In this document: positions 27,354 through 36,583 of the stretch, piece by piece | Numbering within the stretch: the first letter of the stretch is position 1 | Layout: every line of letters begins with the position of its first letter | Assembly: GCA_039986595.1 (NCBI GenBank) | Contig: JBDWQJ010000004.1 | Span: 1-64,000 of the forward strand | Length of the DNA stretch: 64,000 bases | From: Lentilitoribacter sp039986595 | GTDB taxonomy: Bacteria; Pseudomonadota; Alphaproteobacteria; Rhizobiales; Rhizobiaceae | Reading direction: 5' to 3' | Made by a program: the position numbers and the translations under genes | The notes under the pieces: model-generated | Database searches by the model: none | What the model saw: the letters and a program-made list of their open reading frames with translations, nothing else | What the model was told of the DNA's origin: nothing

Positions 27354-28709
27354 TTAGTACTGGAAAGTTAGCGAGGAACCGCGGGGCAAAATACCCAGTG
27401 TTTCAAGATACATACACGTATCTTTAGCGTTTTGCGCTTTTCCGAAAAGATAACCCTGTCCATAGGCACAACCCATTTCGCGGAGCATATCAGCCTGCTC
27501 TTCAGTTTCAATGCCTTCAGCAACGGCCAAAAGATCCAAACCATAACACATCGTCAAAATCGCTTTAACAATGTGTTCAGTTGGACGATCATCGGTGATC
27601 TTGCTTACGAATGCGCGGTCAATTTTGACCTTATCAAATGCAAAATCTCGCAATCGACCAAGACTTGATTGTCCAGTTCCAAAATCATCTAATGAAATAC
27701 CAACACCAGCTGCGCGCAACTCATTCATAATTTGATTGGCTGTATCAGGATCGGTCATCATCGCAGTTTCAGTGATTTCCATTTCAACAGCGCGCGCATC
27801 AATGCCTGAACGATGCAAGATCTGAATAATCGAGGATGCAGTGCTTGGATCAACCAGTTGCGCAGAAGATAGGTTAAACGATAAGAACATGCCTTCCGGC
27901 CAAGTTTGAGCAACCTTAACCGCTTTTTTCAACAAAACTTCGGTTAAACTGTCGATAAACCCGCGCTCTTCGGCCAAAGGAATAAAAGCACCGGGGGAAA
28001 CAAAGCCAAGTTCGCGATCCGTCCAACGTGCCAAACCTTCAAACCCGACAGGAATGTTGGTTGATAAATCGATGATCGGCTGGAAATGAACTTCAACTTC
28101 ATCTGCGGTGATTGCGCGGCGTAATGCCTGTTCAATCTGCGTACCACGTTTAATCTGATCAGCAATTTCTTCTGAGTAGACAGTAATTTGATTGCGTCCG
28201 CGACGCTTTGAGCGATAAAGCGCTGTATCCGCACTTTCAAGCAACGAATTTTCATCTTCACCGGCAAATGGGTAAATGGAAAATCCAAAAGAAGATGACA
28301 AACGCACATTGCGGTCACCCAAATCATATGGTGCTGAGCATACTTCCGCTAAAACTTTGCCAAGTTTTGTAGCGTTGTCCTTGTCGAAAACCAAAGGTAG
28401 TAAGAAACCGAATTCATCACCGGTAAGGCGTGCACATGTGGCACCTTCAGGAAGGCAGCTTTTTAAGCGATGGGCGATCTGACTTAAAATTTCATCACCA
28501 GCAGCATGTCCAAATAAATCGTTGATAGGCTTAAACCCATCAATGTTCATGATGCCGACAGTAAATGGTGCAGGGTCCATGGCGCGTTCATCGACAAGAC
28601 GTAGAATTTTATCGATCAGACGTCGACGATTACCCAAACCTGTCAATGGATCAGTGAACCGTGACACGTCTTCCGCTATATCGTTTGATCTTGTGGATGC
28701 CAAATCCAT
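27354..28709 (-). CDS. GGDEF-EAL cyclic-di-GMP protein, soluble
   Basis: 451 residues without membrane helices or a sensor domain. The GGDEF domain (about 18-180) begins DPLTGLGNRRRL, and its signature reads LTGDEF, with Thr in place of the first Gly and no upstream RxxD inhibitory site. The EAL domain (about 195-445) has EGLARW at the EAL position, EITETAMM, DDFGTG, KIDR and AEGIETEEQ, so the metal and catalytic residues seem present. The likely activity is c-di-GMP hydrolysis, with the first domain perhaps a GTP-sensing module. That split is inference. Confidence 0.9.
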   Translation of the reverse strand: MDLASTRSNDIAEDVSRFTDPLTGLGNRRRLIDKILRLVDERAMDPAPFTVGIMNIDGFKPINDLFGHAAGDEILSQIAHRLKSCLPEGATCARLTGDEFGFLLPLVFDKDNATKLGKVLAEVCSAPYDLGDRNVRLSSSFGFSIYPFAGEDENSLLESADTALYRSKRRGRNQITVYSEEIADQIKRGTQIEQALRRAITADEVEVHFQPIIDLSTNIPVGFEGLARWTDRELGFVSPGAFIPLAEERGFIDSLTEVLLKKAVKVAQTWPEGMFLSFNLSSAQLVDPSTASSIIQILHRSGIDARAVEMEITETAMMTDPDTANQIMNELRAAGVGISLDDFGTGQSSLGRLRDFAFDKVKIDRAFVSKITDDRPTEHIVKAILTMCYGLDLLAVAEGIETEEQADMLREMGCAYGQGYLFGKAQNAKDTCMYLETLGILPRGSSLTFQY

Positions 28710-28833
28710 TTAATCAGAAACCCCAGTTCCACATTTAATTACTAATGTTTTCGTTTGTGAAACTATAATTAAGCGACAATTGTTAATTTTATACTATCAG
28801 CCGTTCCTCAGATTATGGGCTAAGTTTTGGAGT

Positions 28834-30114
28834 TTAATCGCTTTTTGTGATGTAAATCACGCGCAAATCATTGACATTGGTCAGTGTTGGACCTGTTTTA
28901 TACAAATCTCCTATAGCTTGAAACAATGTATAAGAATCGTGCTTTGCGAGCATTTCCTGCGCTGAATAACCGGCTGACTTTGCATGCTCGAGGGTATCTG
29001 GCGTGATGATTGCACCTGCAACATCTTCACTACCATCAATCCCATCTGTATCGCATGCGAGTGCGTGAATATTTTCAGCACCATTAAGGGCAACTGCCAG
29101 CGATAGGATATATTCACAATTGCGCCCGCCTTTACCGCCCTCGCCTTGGATCGTAACTGTTGTTTCACCGCCGGAGATGATTGCTATTGGCTTATCACCA
29201 TCTTTCATGTTTGCCTGATACTTAAGCGCCATTTTTGCCTGTTCTTGACCAACTTCTTTTGCTTCGCCTTCAATATCAGCGCCAAGATTAATAACATTGA
29301 ACCCCAGGTTTTCAGCTTTCTCACAAACTGAATTGACCATGTCGGCTGGCTTTGCGACCATCACGACTTCAGACTTTTCAAAAATTTTATCGCCGGGCTT
29401 TGGCGTTTCACTTAATGGGTTTTCAAGATGCGCACGCACGTGATCGGGAATTGAGATCCCGTAGCGATCAATGATCTCAATCGCTTGCTCGCTGGTACTT
29501 TCATCGGGAACCGTTGGCCCCGAAGCAATGACCGATGGATCATCTCCTGGAACATCTGATATCGCCATTGTGAGTATTTTTGCTGGATATGCAGCTTTTG
29601 CCAATCGCCCACCTTTAATGGCGGATAAATGCTTACGTACAACATTCATCTCTCCAATAGGCGCACCCGATGCTAAAAGCGCCTTATTGATTGCCTTCTT
29701 GTCATCAAATGTCAGGCCATCAGCCGCTAAACCAAGCAAAGCTGATCCACCTCCTGATATCAAACACAAAAGTAAATCGTCTTCCTCAAGTGTGTTCGCA
29801 ACATTTAACAGTCTTTTAGCTGCGATCTCCCCGCGGTTATCCGGCACAGGATGCGCAGCTTCTATTACTTCAATTGATTGGCACTCTTTGCCATGTCCGT
29901 AACGTGTGACCGCAATGCCCTCAAGACCATCGCCCCATGTTTGCTCAACAGCATGCGCCATGGAAGCAGCGGCTTTTCCTGCAGAAATCACCAGGACACG
30001 ACCTTCAGGTTTTTGTGGTAAATGTGGTGGAACGCAGTTGATAGGATCCGCAACGCCTAAGCCATGGTGGAATAAAGACTTAAGTTCAGCGATAATTTTA
30101 TCACAGGAGGACAT
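28834..30114 (-). CDS. Glycerate 2-kinase, MOFRL family
   Basis: 426 residues of the class II glycerate kinase (GckA/TtuD-like) type: VLVISAGKAAASMAHAVEQ at the N-terminus, LCLISGGGSALLG, AISDVPGDDPSVIASGPT, and the C-terminal MOFRL domain with GGRNCEYILSLA and ACDTDGIDGSEDVAGAI. It makes 2-phosphoglycerate from glycerate, for example in serine-cycle, glyoxylate or tartrate use. It is divergent to mutL. Confidence 0.93.
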   Translation of the reverse strand: MSSCDKIIAELKSLFHHGLGVADPINCVPPHLPQKPEGRVLVISAGKAAASMAHAVEQTWGDGLEGIAVTRYGHGKECQSIEVIEAAHPVPDNRGEIAAKRLLNVANTLEEDDLLLCLISGGGSALLGLAADGLTFDDKKAINKALLASGAPIGEMNVVRKHLSAIKGGRLAKAAYPAKILTMAISDVPGDDPSVIASGPTVPDESTSEQAIEIIDRYGISIPDHVRAHLENPLSETPKPGDKIFEKSEVVMVAKPADMVNSVCEKAENLGFNVINLGADIEGEAKEVGQEQAKMALKYQANMKDGDKPIAIISGGETTVTIQGEGGKGGRNCEYILSLAVALNGAENIHALACDTDGIDGSEDVAGAIITPDTLEHAKSAGYSAQEMLAKHDSYTLFQAIGDLYKTGPTLTNVNDLRVIYITKSD

Positions 30115-30219
30115 CGATTATGGCCTTTCTTGCAAAATATGATGCAAATAATGTGAAGTGTATTCGAAAAATGGGCGAAACCTCTTTTCTCATTTATTCG
30201 AATCCATGACAATAGAGCC

Positions 30220-32031
30220 ATGACCATAAAACGCTTATCAGATACACTTGTTAATCAAATAGCCGCGGGTGAAGTTGTCGAACGCCCGGCAAGTGTGATT
30301 AAAGAACTTGTCGAAAACTCAATTGACGCCGGCGCGAAGCGTATTGAAATCGCAACGGCTTCAGGTGGCAAGGCACTCTTGCGCGTTATTGATAATGGCA
30401 GTGGGATGAGCAAGGACGAATTGCGACTTGCCATCGAACGGCATTGCACGTCAAAAATTGACGATCGGCTGGATGATATTAGCTCTTTAGGTTTTCGCGG
30501 CGAAGCTCTGCCATCTATTGGCTCAGTGTCCAAGCTCAATATCAGAAGCCGATTACCAGATGCTGAGATTGGCTATGAGATTTCCGTCACTGGTGGTTCG
30601 GTCTCTGAAGTTCGCCCAAAAGCCACTAATCCTGGCACACTCATTGAAGTCCGCGACTTGTTTTTTGCAACGCCAGCGCGGCTAAAATTTATGAAAAGCG
30701 ATCGCGCAGAAAATACAGCTATCGCAGATGTGATCAAGCGAATAGCAATTGCCTTTCCGCACATTCATTTTTCGCTTTCCGGACCAGACCGATCCAGCAT
30801 AGAATTTAAATCAACCGGGGAAGATCAACTCGCTAGAATTTCGCAAGTTCTGGGTAGAGACTTTGCCGATAATACAATTGAAATTGACGCGGTCCGCGAG
30901 ACGATATCCTTAAGGGGATATATCGGGGTTCCAACCTTTAATCGCGGAAATTCGCTTCATCAGTTTGCCTATGTCAATGGCCGGCCTATTCAAGATAAGA
31001 TGGTTTTATCTGCTTTGCGGGCTGCCTATTCAGACCGATTACCTAAGGGGCGATACCCAGTCGCAGTATTGTTTATTTCGCTTGATCCCGCGCTGGTGGA
31101 TGTCAATGTCCATCCTGCGAAAGCTGATGTTAGGTTTCGAGATCCACAAATGGTGCGCGGTTTAATTATTGGCGCAATTCGCCAGTCTCTTGGCATTTCC
31201 GGTGACAGATCATCAAGTACAGCGGCGAATGATATGATCAGCGCATTTCGCGTTGAAGAGAACACGCAACCTAGTGCCAATTGGCAACAACGTGATTTTG
31301 CCACGCAGCAATCTAGAGATTGGACTTCTGAGCGCTCGCCTTCACGACCTTTAAATGATGGATTTGGAGAAACACCACAATCCACTTTTGTCACGACACA
31401 GGCACCTTCGGCGAGATTTGAAACCGTGGAAGCAAAACCTGATCACATTCAAAAACGCTTGGGCGCGGCACGTGCGCAGATCCACGAAAACTACATTTTA
31501 TCGCAAACTGAAGATGGAATGATTATTGTTGATCAACATGCCGCACATGAACGCATTGTTTATGAACGCATGAAACAGTCACTGTTTTCCAACGAGGTTG
31601 CCGCACAAGCCTTGCTTATTCCAGAAATTGTCGATTTCAGCGAAGATGAGTGCGACCGGTTAATGCAATTTGGCGAAGATTTTTCAAAGCTTGGCCTTGC
31701 AATTGAACGATTTGGCCCGGGCGCAATAGCTGTTCGAGAAACTCCTGCAATCCTTGGTGAGACGGATGCCTCAGCTTTATTAAGGCAGCTTAGCGATGAA
31801 ATTGCTGAATGGGATGATGCATCTGGTTTGGCACAAAAATTAGAGGCAGTCGCATCTACAATGGCATGCCATGGCTCGGTTCGTTCAGGGCGAAGAATGC
31901 AAGCAGATGAAATGAATGCACTGTTGCGGCAGATGGAAAACACGCCAGGGTCAGGGCAATGCAATCACGGGCGCCCCACCTATATTGAGCTCGGACTTGA
32001 GGAAATAGAAAAACTATTTTCGCGGAGATAA
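30220..32031 (+). CDS. mutL: DNA mismatch repair protein MutL
   Basis: 603 residues. The GHKL ATPase domain (1-330) contains NQIAAGEVVERPASVIKELV, ENSIDAGA, DNGSGM and GFRGEALPSI. A poorly conserved linker (about 335-415) follows, then a dimerisation domain with DQHAAHERIVYE, which fits the DQHA-x2-E-x4-E endonuclease motif, plus ACHGSVRSG and QCNHGRPTYIEL. It should therefore nick DNA itself, as expected where MutH is absent. The first ATG follows a gap of about 105 bases after the divergent glycerate kinase. Confidence 0.97.
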   Translation: MTIKRLSDTLVNQIAAGEVVERPASVIKELVENSIDAGAKRIEIATASGGKALLRVIDNGSGMSKDELRLAIERHCTSKIDDRLDDISSLGFRGEALPSIGSVSKLNIRSRLPDAEIGYEISVTGGSVSEVRPKATNPGTLIEVRDLFFATPARLKFMKSDRAENTAIADVIKRIAIAFPHIHFSLSGPDRSSIEFKSTGEDQLARISQVLGRDFADNTIEIDAVRETISLRGYIGVPTFNRGNSLHQFAYVNGRPIQDKMVLSALRAAYSDRLPKGRYPVAVLFISLDPALVDVNVHPAKADVRFRDPQMVRGLIIGAIRQSLGISGDRSSSTAANDMISAFRVEENTQPSANWQQRDFATQQSRDWTSERSPSRPLNDGFGETPQSTFVTTQAPSARFETVEAKPDHIQKRLGAARAQIHENYILSQTEDGMIIVDQHAAHERIVYERMKQSLFSNEVAAQALLIPEIVDFSEDECDRLMQFGEDFSKLGLAIERFGPGAIAVRETPAILGETDASALLRQLSDEIAEWDDASGLAQKLEAVASTMACHGSVRSGRRMQADEMNALLRQMENTPGSGQCNHGRPTYIELGLEEIEKLFSRR

Positions 32032-32172
32032 TGCTGTCTTCCTCCCTTTAGTCCAATATCAAGGTACAATAAAACATTGCAATGCATCGTGATGGCTATT
32101 ATCAAAGACGAAATGCTGTTGAGTTAGGAACATAGATAGCATTGGAATGTCGGTTGGAACTAAGGAACAAAC

Positions 32173-32382
32173 ATGAATAGGTTTGATGGTGCTGCACCTG
32201 CAAAAATCCGCTACCTTGATGCTGATTTTCAGATCATCGTCCAAGGTAGTTATGTTTTATGCGCTGTAACAGGCCAAAGAATTCCAATTGATGAGTTAAA
32301 ATATTGGAGCGTTGCGCGACAAGAAGCTTATATCGATGCAGATGCATCTTATTCAGCTGAACTTCAAAACATGCCGCACTAA
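32173..32382 (+). CDS. DUF2093 small protein
   Basis: 69 residues: MNRFDGAAPAKIRYLDADFQ, then GSYVLCAVTGQRIPIDELKYWSV and RQEAYIDADAS. This is the conserved alphaproteobacterial DUF2093, commonly found between mutL and lpxK. Function unknown. It has a GGAAC-type upstream region and ends 8 bases before the convergent lpxK. Confidence 0.88.
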   Translation: MNRFDGAAPAKIRYLDADFQIIVQGSYVLCAVTGQRIPIDELKYWSVARQEAYIDADASYSAELQNMPH

Positions 32383-32390
32383 AGATAGAG

Positions 32391-33422
32391 CTATTTGTTT
32401 TTCAAACGCCGCTTTTTGTAGTTCTCAATCGTTCGCTTGAGCAGCAGCTTGCTGGTTCCAAAATCATCAAACGCCATATTGATGTCCAAAACCTTCGCAC
32501 GTTCTGCCAAATCTTTTGACAGCCCCAATCCAGACTTGATGCGCACAAAATCTTTGGCCGTTGTGACCAATGTCAGATCGTTTTTATCAGCAAGCTCAAG
32601 CAGCTCTTTTATATCATCATCGCTATAATAGTGATGGTCTGGATAAGATTTCTTTATTTCAACATTTGCCCCACAGTCTTTGAGCGATGTGAAAAACTTT
32701 TCCGTATTGCCGATCCCTGCAAAAGCTAGACAAGATAGACCAGCAAAGTTTTGTTTTCCGGTTGGTTTTAACAATGCGGGGTAAACTGGCTTTGCTGAGC
32801 GCGCAGCGATGCGAATAAGCTGGTCAGCGGCATTACCATCACCAACAACTGCCAATGCATCTACATATAGCATTTGCCGTTTTAACGGCGCGCGCACCGG
32901 TCCTGCTGGGATAACCTTGCCATTACCCAGCCCACGATATGCATCAACCACAAGCAACGCAAAATCAAAGCACAAATGCGCACTTTGAAAACCGTCATCC
33001 ATCAAGATGATATCAACACCAAGATCAATGAGCTTTTCAGCACCTTTTACCCGGTCAGGAGACACAACAGTTGGCGCGACGGCCGCAAGCAGTAGTGGTT
33101 CATCACCAACGTATTTTGCACCATGATGGTCGATATCAACTTGCGTTGGTTCAGAAACCGCGCCACCATACCCCCGGGTTAAAAACCCAGGTTGCAACCC
33201 CATATCAATCGCAGCATTTGCAATGGTAATTGCCGTTGGTGTTTTACCTGTCCCGCCAACGGTAAAGTTGCCGACACATAAAACAGGTATCTCGAGCTCT
33301 TCGCGCTTGGCATTTTTCATCTGACGCGTTGCTACAGAACCATAAATCCAGCCGAAGGGCGACATTAAAAACGACTTTAAGCCGGGAGTTTCATACCAAA
33401 AGGGAGGAGCATCCGACGCCAT
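32391..33422 (-). CDS. lpxK: Tetraacyldisaccharide 4'-kinase
   Basis: 343 residues. The P-loop in VGNFTVGGTGKTPTA and the following LTRGYGG, DDGFQSAHL and AGPVRAPLKR are LpxK hallmarks. It adds the 4'-phosphate to the lipid A precursor at the inner membrane. It directly follows waaA with 2 bases between them, in the operon pmbA-IMPase-DUF4170-acyltransferase-waaA-lpxK. Confidence 0.95.
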   Translation of the reverse strand: MASDAPPFWYETPGLKSFLMSPFGWIYGSVATRQMKNAKREELEIPVLCVGNFTVGGTGKTPTAITIANAAIDMGLQPGFLTRGYGGAVSEPTQVDIDHHGAKYVGDEPLLLAAVAPTVVSPDRVKGAEKLIDLGVDIILMDDGFQSAHLCFDFALLVVDAYRGLGNGKVIPAGPVRAPLKRQMLYVDALAVVGDGNAADQLIRIAARSAKPVYPALLKPTGKQNFAGLSCLAFAGIGNTEKFFTSLKDCGANVEIKKSYPDHHYYSDDDIKELLELADKNDLTLVTTAKDFVRIKSGLGLSKDLAERAKVLDINMAFDDFGTSKLLLKRTIENYKKRRLKNK

Positions 33423-33424
33423 TT

Positions 33425-34756
33425 TTAACTTCCAACTTTATCGCTGTTTCTGGAACGTAAGAGACTTGATTCGATCATCAACGGGGCCAAATAAGGTTCC
33501 AGGTTTTTCACTGTAATATCCAATGATCCGCGCATGGTTAGCAATGTTGATTGACCAGCTTCAATCATTGTGTCTCTTACTTCATCATTTTCCAACAAAT
33601 ACATCAAACAAGCTGTGAGCCCGTCACCGTCTTTAACCAGACGCGCCGCACCGTTTTGTAATAATGCGCGATAGGAGTCTCTAAAGTTTTGTACATTTGG
33701 ACCCGATAGGATCGCGCATCCCAGCATAGCAGGTTCTAGAGGATTTTGTCCGCCCTCGCCTGTTAAAGATTTACCCACAAAAACAATATTGGTGAGGCTC
33801 AGATAAAGCCCCATTTCACCTGTTGTATCACCGATAAAGACATCGATATCTGGCGTAATAAGATCACCACGCGAACGACGGGCCACTTTTAACCCTTTGT
33901 CGTTGAGCATTTTTTCAATTGCATCAGAGCGGTCAACATGACGCGGCACGATTATCGCCAACGGATTTTTGATTGTTTTCTTCACATCCAGAAGCGTATC
34001 GGCAACAATTGCTTCTTCACCCTCAAATGTTGATATGGACGCCCAATTTGGCCTTAAGCTTATCTGCTTTTTTAAGTTTGCAAGATCAGCATCTGAAAAT
34101 GGCGGTAGATCTGTATCAACCTTAAGATTGCCCGAAACACTGACAGAACGTGCACCTAAGGCGCTAAACCGTTCACCATCAAGCTCGGATTGGGCAATGA
34201 CATGTGATAGGTTTTCAAACAGAGCTTCGGCTAGAACTGGACTTCTATTCCAGTGGACAAATGATTTATCTGACATACGTCCATTGACCAAAATTTGTGG
34301 CATACGACGAGAGCCAAGCTCTAAGATCGTCATTGGCCAAATTTCAGATTCAGAAATGATAGCAAGATCTGGTTTCCAGTGATCTAAAAAATTACTAATC
34401 GCTGGCTTTAGATCGAGCGGGACATATTGGTGAATAACTTTATCACCCAAGCGATCCTGACAGATATTTGCAGAAGTTACCGTGCCTGTGGTGAGAACAA
34501 CAGAAATGTTGCGGCTAACAACTTCTTCAACCAACGGAATAACTGCAATTGTTTCACCAACACTTGCTGCATGAAACCAGATAAGTGGACCATTTGGACG
34601 CACAACTTGCGAGCGCCCGTAGCGTTCGCTACGTCTGTCACGCTCTTCTTTACCTTTGGCAGCACGATAAGCAAGATAAGGACCCAAAAGCGGATATACA
34701 GCCGCACCCGTCCATCTATACCCGCTTAGTATCGCGCGCGCTAAAATATTACTCAT
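33425..34756 (-). CDS. waaA: 3-deoxy-D-manno-octulosonic acid (Kdo) transferase
   Basis: 443 residues, somewhat over the typical 420. The N-terminal membrane anchor and WFHAASVGETIAVIPLVEE are followed by TGTVTSANICQDRLGD, HQYVPLDLKPAISNFLDHW and the donor-site SLTGEGGQNPLEPAM. It transfers Kdo to lipid IVA. The start overlaps the acyltransferase stop by 4 bases (ATGA). It is downstream of the DUF374 acyltransferase and upstream of lpxK, all lipid A/core steps. Confidence 0.95.
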   Translation of the reverse strand: MSNILARAILSGYRWTGAAVYPLLGPYLAYRAAKGKEERDRRSERYGRSQVVRPNGPLIWFHAASVGETIAVIPLVEEVVSRNISVVLTTGTVTSANICQDRLGDKVIHQYVPLDLKPAISNFLDHWKPDLAIISESEIWPMTILELGSRRMPQILVNGRMSDKSFVHWNRSPVLAEALFENLSHVIAQSELDGERFSALGARSVSVSGNLKVDTDLPPFSDADLANLKKQISLRPNWASISTFEGEEAIVADTLLDVKKTIKNPLAIIVPRHVDRSDAIEKMLNDKGLKVARRSRGDLITPDIDVFIGDTTGEMGLYLSLTNIVFVGKSLTGEGGQNPLEPAMLGCAILSGPNVQNFRDSYRALLQNGAARLVKDGDGLTACLMYLLENDEVRDTMIEAGQSTLLTMRGSLDITVKNLEPYLAPLMIESSLLRSRNSDKVGS

Positions 34757-35466
34757 AAATTATGTCCAACTACCCCATAGGCTTCGATTGTAACGCGATT
34801 GAGTTCATCGTCAACTTTTTTACGATAAAGGTCTAGTTCTTCGGCACTACAATCAGATGGCACAAAAATTGGATTACCAACCCGCGCACCGGCTTTTCCA
34901 AAAGGTTTGTTTATTGTTGTTTTGTCCCAGCTTTTCTCGATGATTTTAAAGCGACTTGTTGCCATTGCCAGCGGGACGATGGGACGACCAGAAATTTTGG
35001 CTAAACTGACGACACCGCGCCCTGCTTTTCGAGGTTCACTTTTGGAGACATCTGCAATGACTGCGATGTTCTCGCCTGCTTTAAGTTTATTTTTGAGGGC
35101 GAGCGTTGCAGACACACCGCCTTTTTCATGTGCAGCTTCACGAACCCTGCCACCTGACCCTCGAACCACGCCGTGACCTGCAAGTTTTAATATTCGCGCG
35201 TTTATTTCCGCATCTGCACTTTTAGAAACCAATGCGGTGAATTTTCTTCCACGGGGTGCAAAGAAAGGCGACAGCAAATGTTGACCATGCCACAAGACGA
35301 ATATGCATGGCTCATTGGAAAACGCGATTTCTTCCTGCTTTTTTGCATCTGCATCTGGTTTATTTGTTTTATAAATGAACCAGAGAATAAAGTAGAGCAA
35401 CCTAGCGGCAATGGCCTGGAAAAAATCTGAGCGCAAAATGGTTTTGGAGATCGACCGCAGATTCAA
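34753..35466 (-). CDS. Lysophospholipid acyltransferase-like protein (DUF374)
   Basis: 237 residues with an N-terminal hydrophobic helix (LLYFILWFIYKT), the HGQHLLSPFFAPRGRK stretch, GHGVVRGSGGR and PIVPLAMATSRF. This is the DUF374 branch of the lysophospholipid/lipid A acyltransferase group, regularly placed before waaA in rhizobia. It is probably a membrane acyltransferase of lipid A or envelope lipids; the exact acceptor is unknown. Confidence 0.85.
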   Translation of the reverse strand: MNLRSISKTILRSDFFQAIAARLLYFILWFIYKTNKPDADAKKQEEIAFSNEPCIFVLWHGQHLLSPFFAPRGRKFTALVSKSADAEINARILKLAGHGVVRGSGGRVREAAHEKGGVSATLALKNKLKAGENIAVIADVSKSEPRKAGRGVVSLAKISGRPIVPLAMATSRFKIIEKSWDKTTINKPFGKAGARVGNPIFVPSDCSAEELDLYRKKVDDELNRVTIEAYGVVGHNL

Positions 35467-35500
35467 AATGAGTTCTTTCTTTTCAACAGTCGAACATAGA

Positions 35501-35737
35501 TTAGTCGTCGATACCAGGTTCTAACAACTTATGCATATGCACAATAAAATAACGCATATGCGCATTATCAACTGTCATTTGAGCTTTCGATTTCCAAGCA
35601 GCAAATGCGGTTTCATAGTTGGGGTATATACCCACAACGTCTAGATCTTCAAGATCTCGAAAATCCATACCTTCAAGACTTTCCAATTCACCGCCAAAAA
35701 CCAGATGAAGAAGCTGTTTTGATTTTTCTTCTGACAT
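35501..35737 (-). CDS. DUF4170 small protein
   Basis: 78 residues: GGELESLEGMDFRDLEDLDV, GIYPNYETAFAAWKSKAQ, and NAHMRYFIVHMHKLL. It matches the small alphaproteobacterial DUF4170 family that sits in this operon. No known activity. A purine-rich stretch precedes the ATG. Confidence 0.88.
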   Translation of the reverse strand: MSEEKSKQLLHLVFGGELESLEGMDFRDLEDLDVVGIYPNYETAFAAWKSKAQMTVDNAHMRYFIVHMHKLLEPGIDD

Positions 35738-35782
35738 AATTATACCTTTGTAAAAGGGTGGAAATTTTTGTAAAAAACGCGA

Positions 35783-36583
35783 TCAGATAAGCTGCAAAGC
35801 GTCTTTCATTTTCCCTGTATAGCTGGGGTGTGCGGCAATTAATAGACCATGTCTGGTTTCTGATTTGTTATAAACAACATCTTCCAAATCAAGGTCAACC
35901 AATTGAAAACCAGCTTCTTGCACAATTAAGTGCGCTGCAATCATATCCCAGTCTCTGGAATTTTTGCGAACATATATGCCATCAGCGTAATCTTCAATTA
36001 AACCTGCAATGCGTAATGCGAGCGAACGCACGCCGCCCACAGTTTCAATTTCTTTGACAAATTCGTCTGAAACATATTTCGCGACTTCCTGAGGGATAAT
36101 TACACGGTGGGGCTCAAGCATCATAGTCACAACGTCAGCGTCAACACCAATACCATTGACAAATGCACCCTTCCCGAGAGCTGCGGAATAGAGCTTTTCT
36201 CTCACCGGGGCAAACAACACACCATTTATCGGCTTGCTATTTTCAACGATACCGATGGAGATGCACCATTCATCTGTGCCTGCGATAAAGGCGCGCGTGC
36301 CATCTATTGGATCCACCACGAACACTTTTTCCGATGAAAGGCGCTCGCTATTATCTTCGGTCTCTTCAGAGAGCCAACCATAATCTGGTCGGGCTTCAAG
36401 AAGCGTTTTCTTCAGATATTCATCGATCTCAAGATCAGCTTCACTCACTGGAGATTTTGAAACGCCTTTATACCAAACTTCTGGCTCTTTCTTAAAATGC
36501 TTTAAAGCTATTTTCCCAGCTTCAAGCGCAATTGTTTCGATCAATGACTGATCATCAAGACTTAAAAGTTCAGTTGCCAGCAA
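35783..36583 (-). CDS. Inositol monophosphatase / CysQ-type phosphatase
   Basis: 266 residues with the metal-binding motifs of the family: LSEETEDN, DPIDGTRAFIAGTDEW and the C-terminal WDMIAAHLIVQEAG. CysQ-type enzymes split 3'-phosphoadenosine 5'-phosphate, while close relatives use inositol phosphates. Sequence alone does not decide which applies. The start overlaps the end of the PmbA-like gene by 14 bases, which indicates co-expression. Confidence 0.9.
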   Translation of the reverse strand: MLATELLSLDDQSLIETIALEAGKIALKHFKKEPEVWYKGVSKSPVSEADLEIDEYLKKTLLEARPDYGWLSEETEDNSERLSSEKVFVVDPIDGTRAFIAGTDEWCISIGIVENSKPINGVLFAPVREKLYSAALGKGAFVNGIGVDADVVTMMLEPHRVIIPQEVAKYVSDEFVKEIETVGGVRSLALRIAGLIEDYADGIYVRKNSRDWDMIAAHLIVQEAGFQLVDLDLEDVVYNKSETRHGLLIAAHPSYTGKMKDALQLI

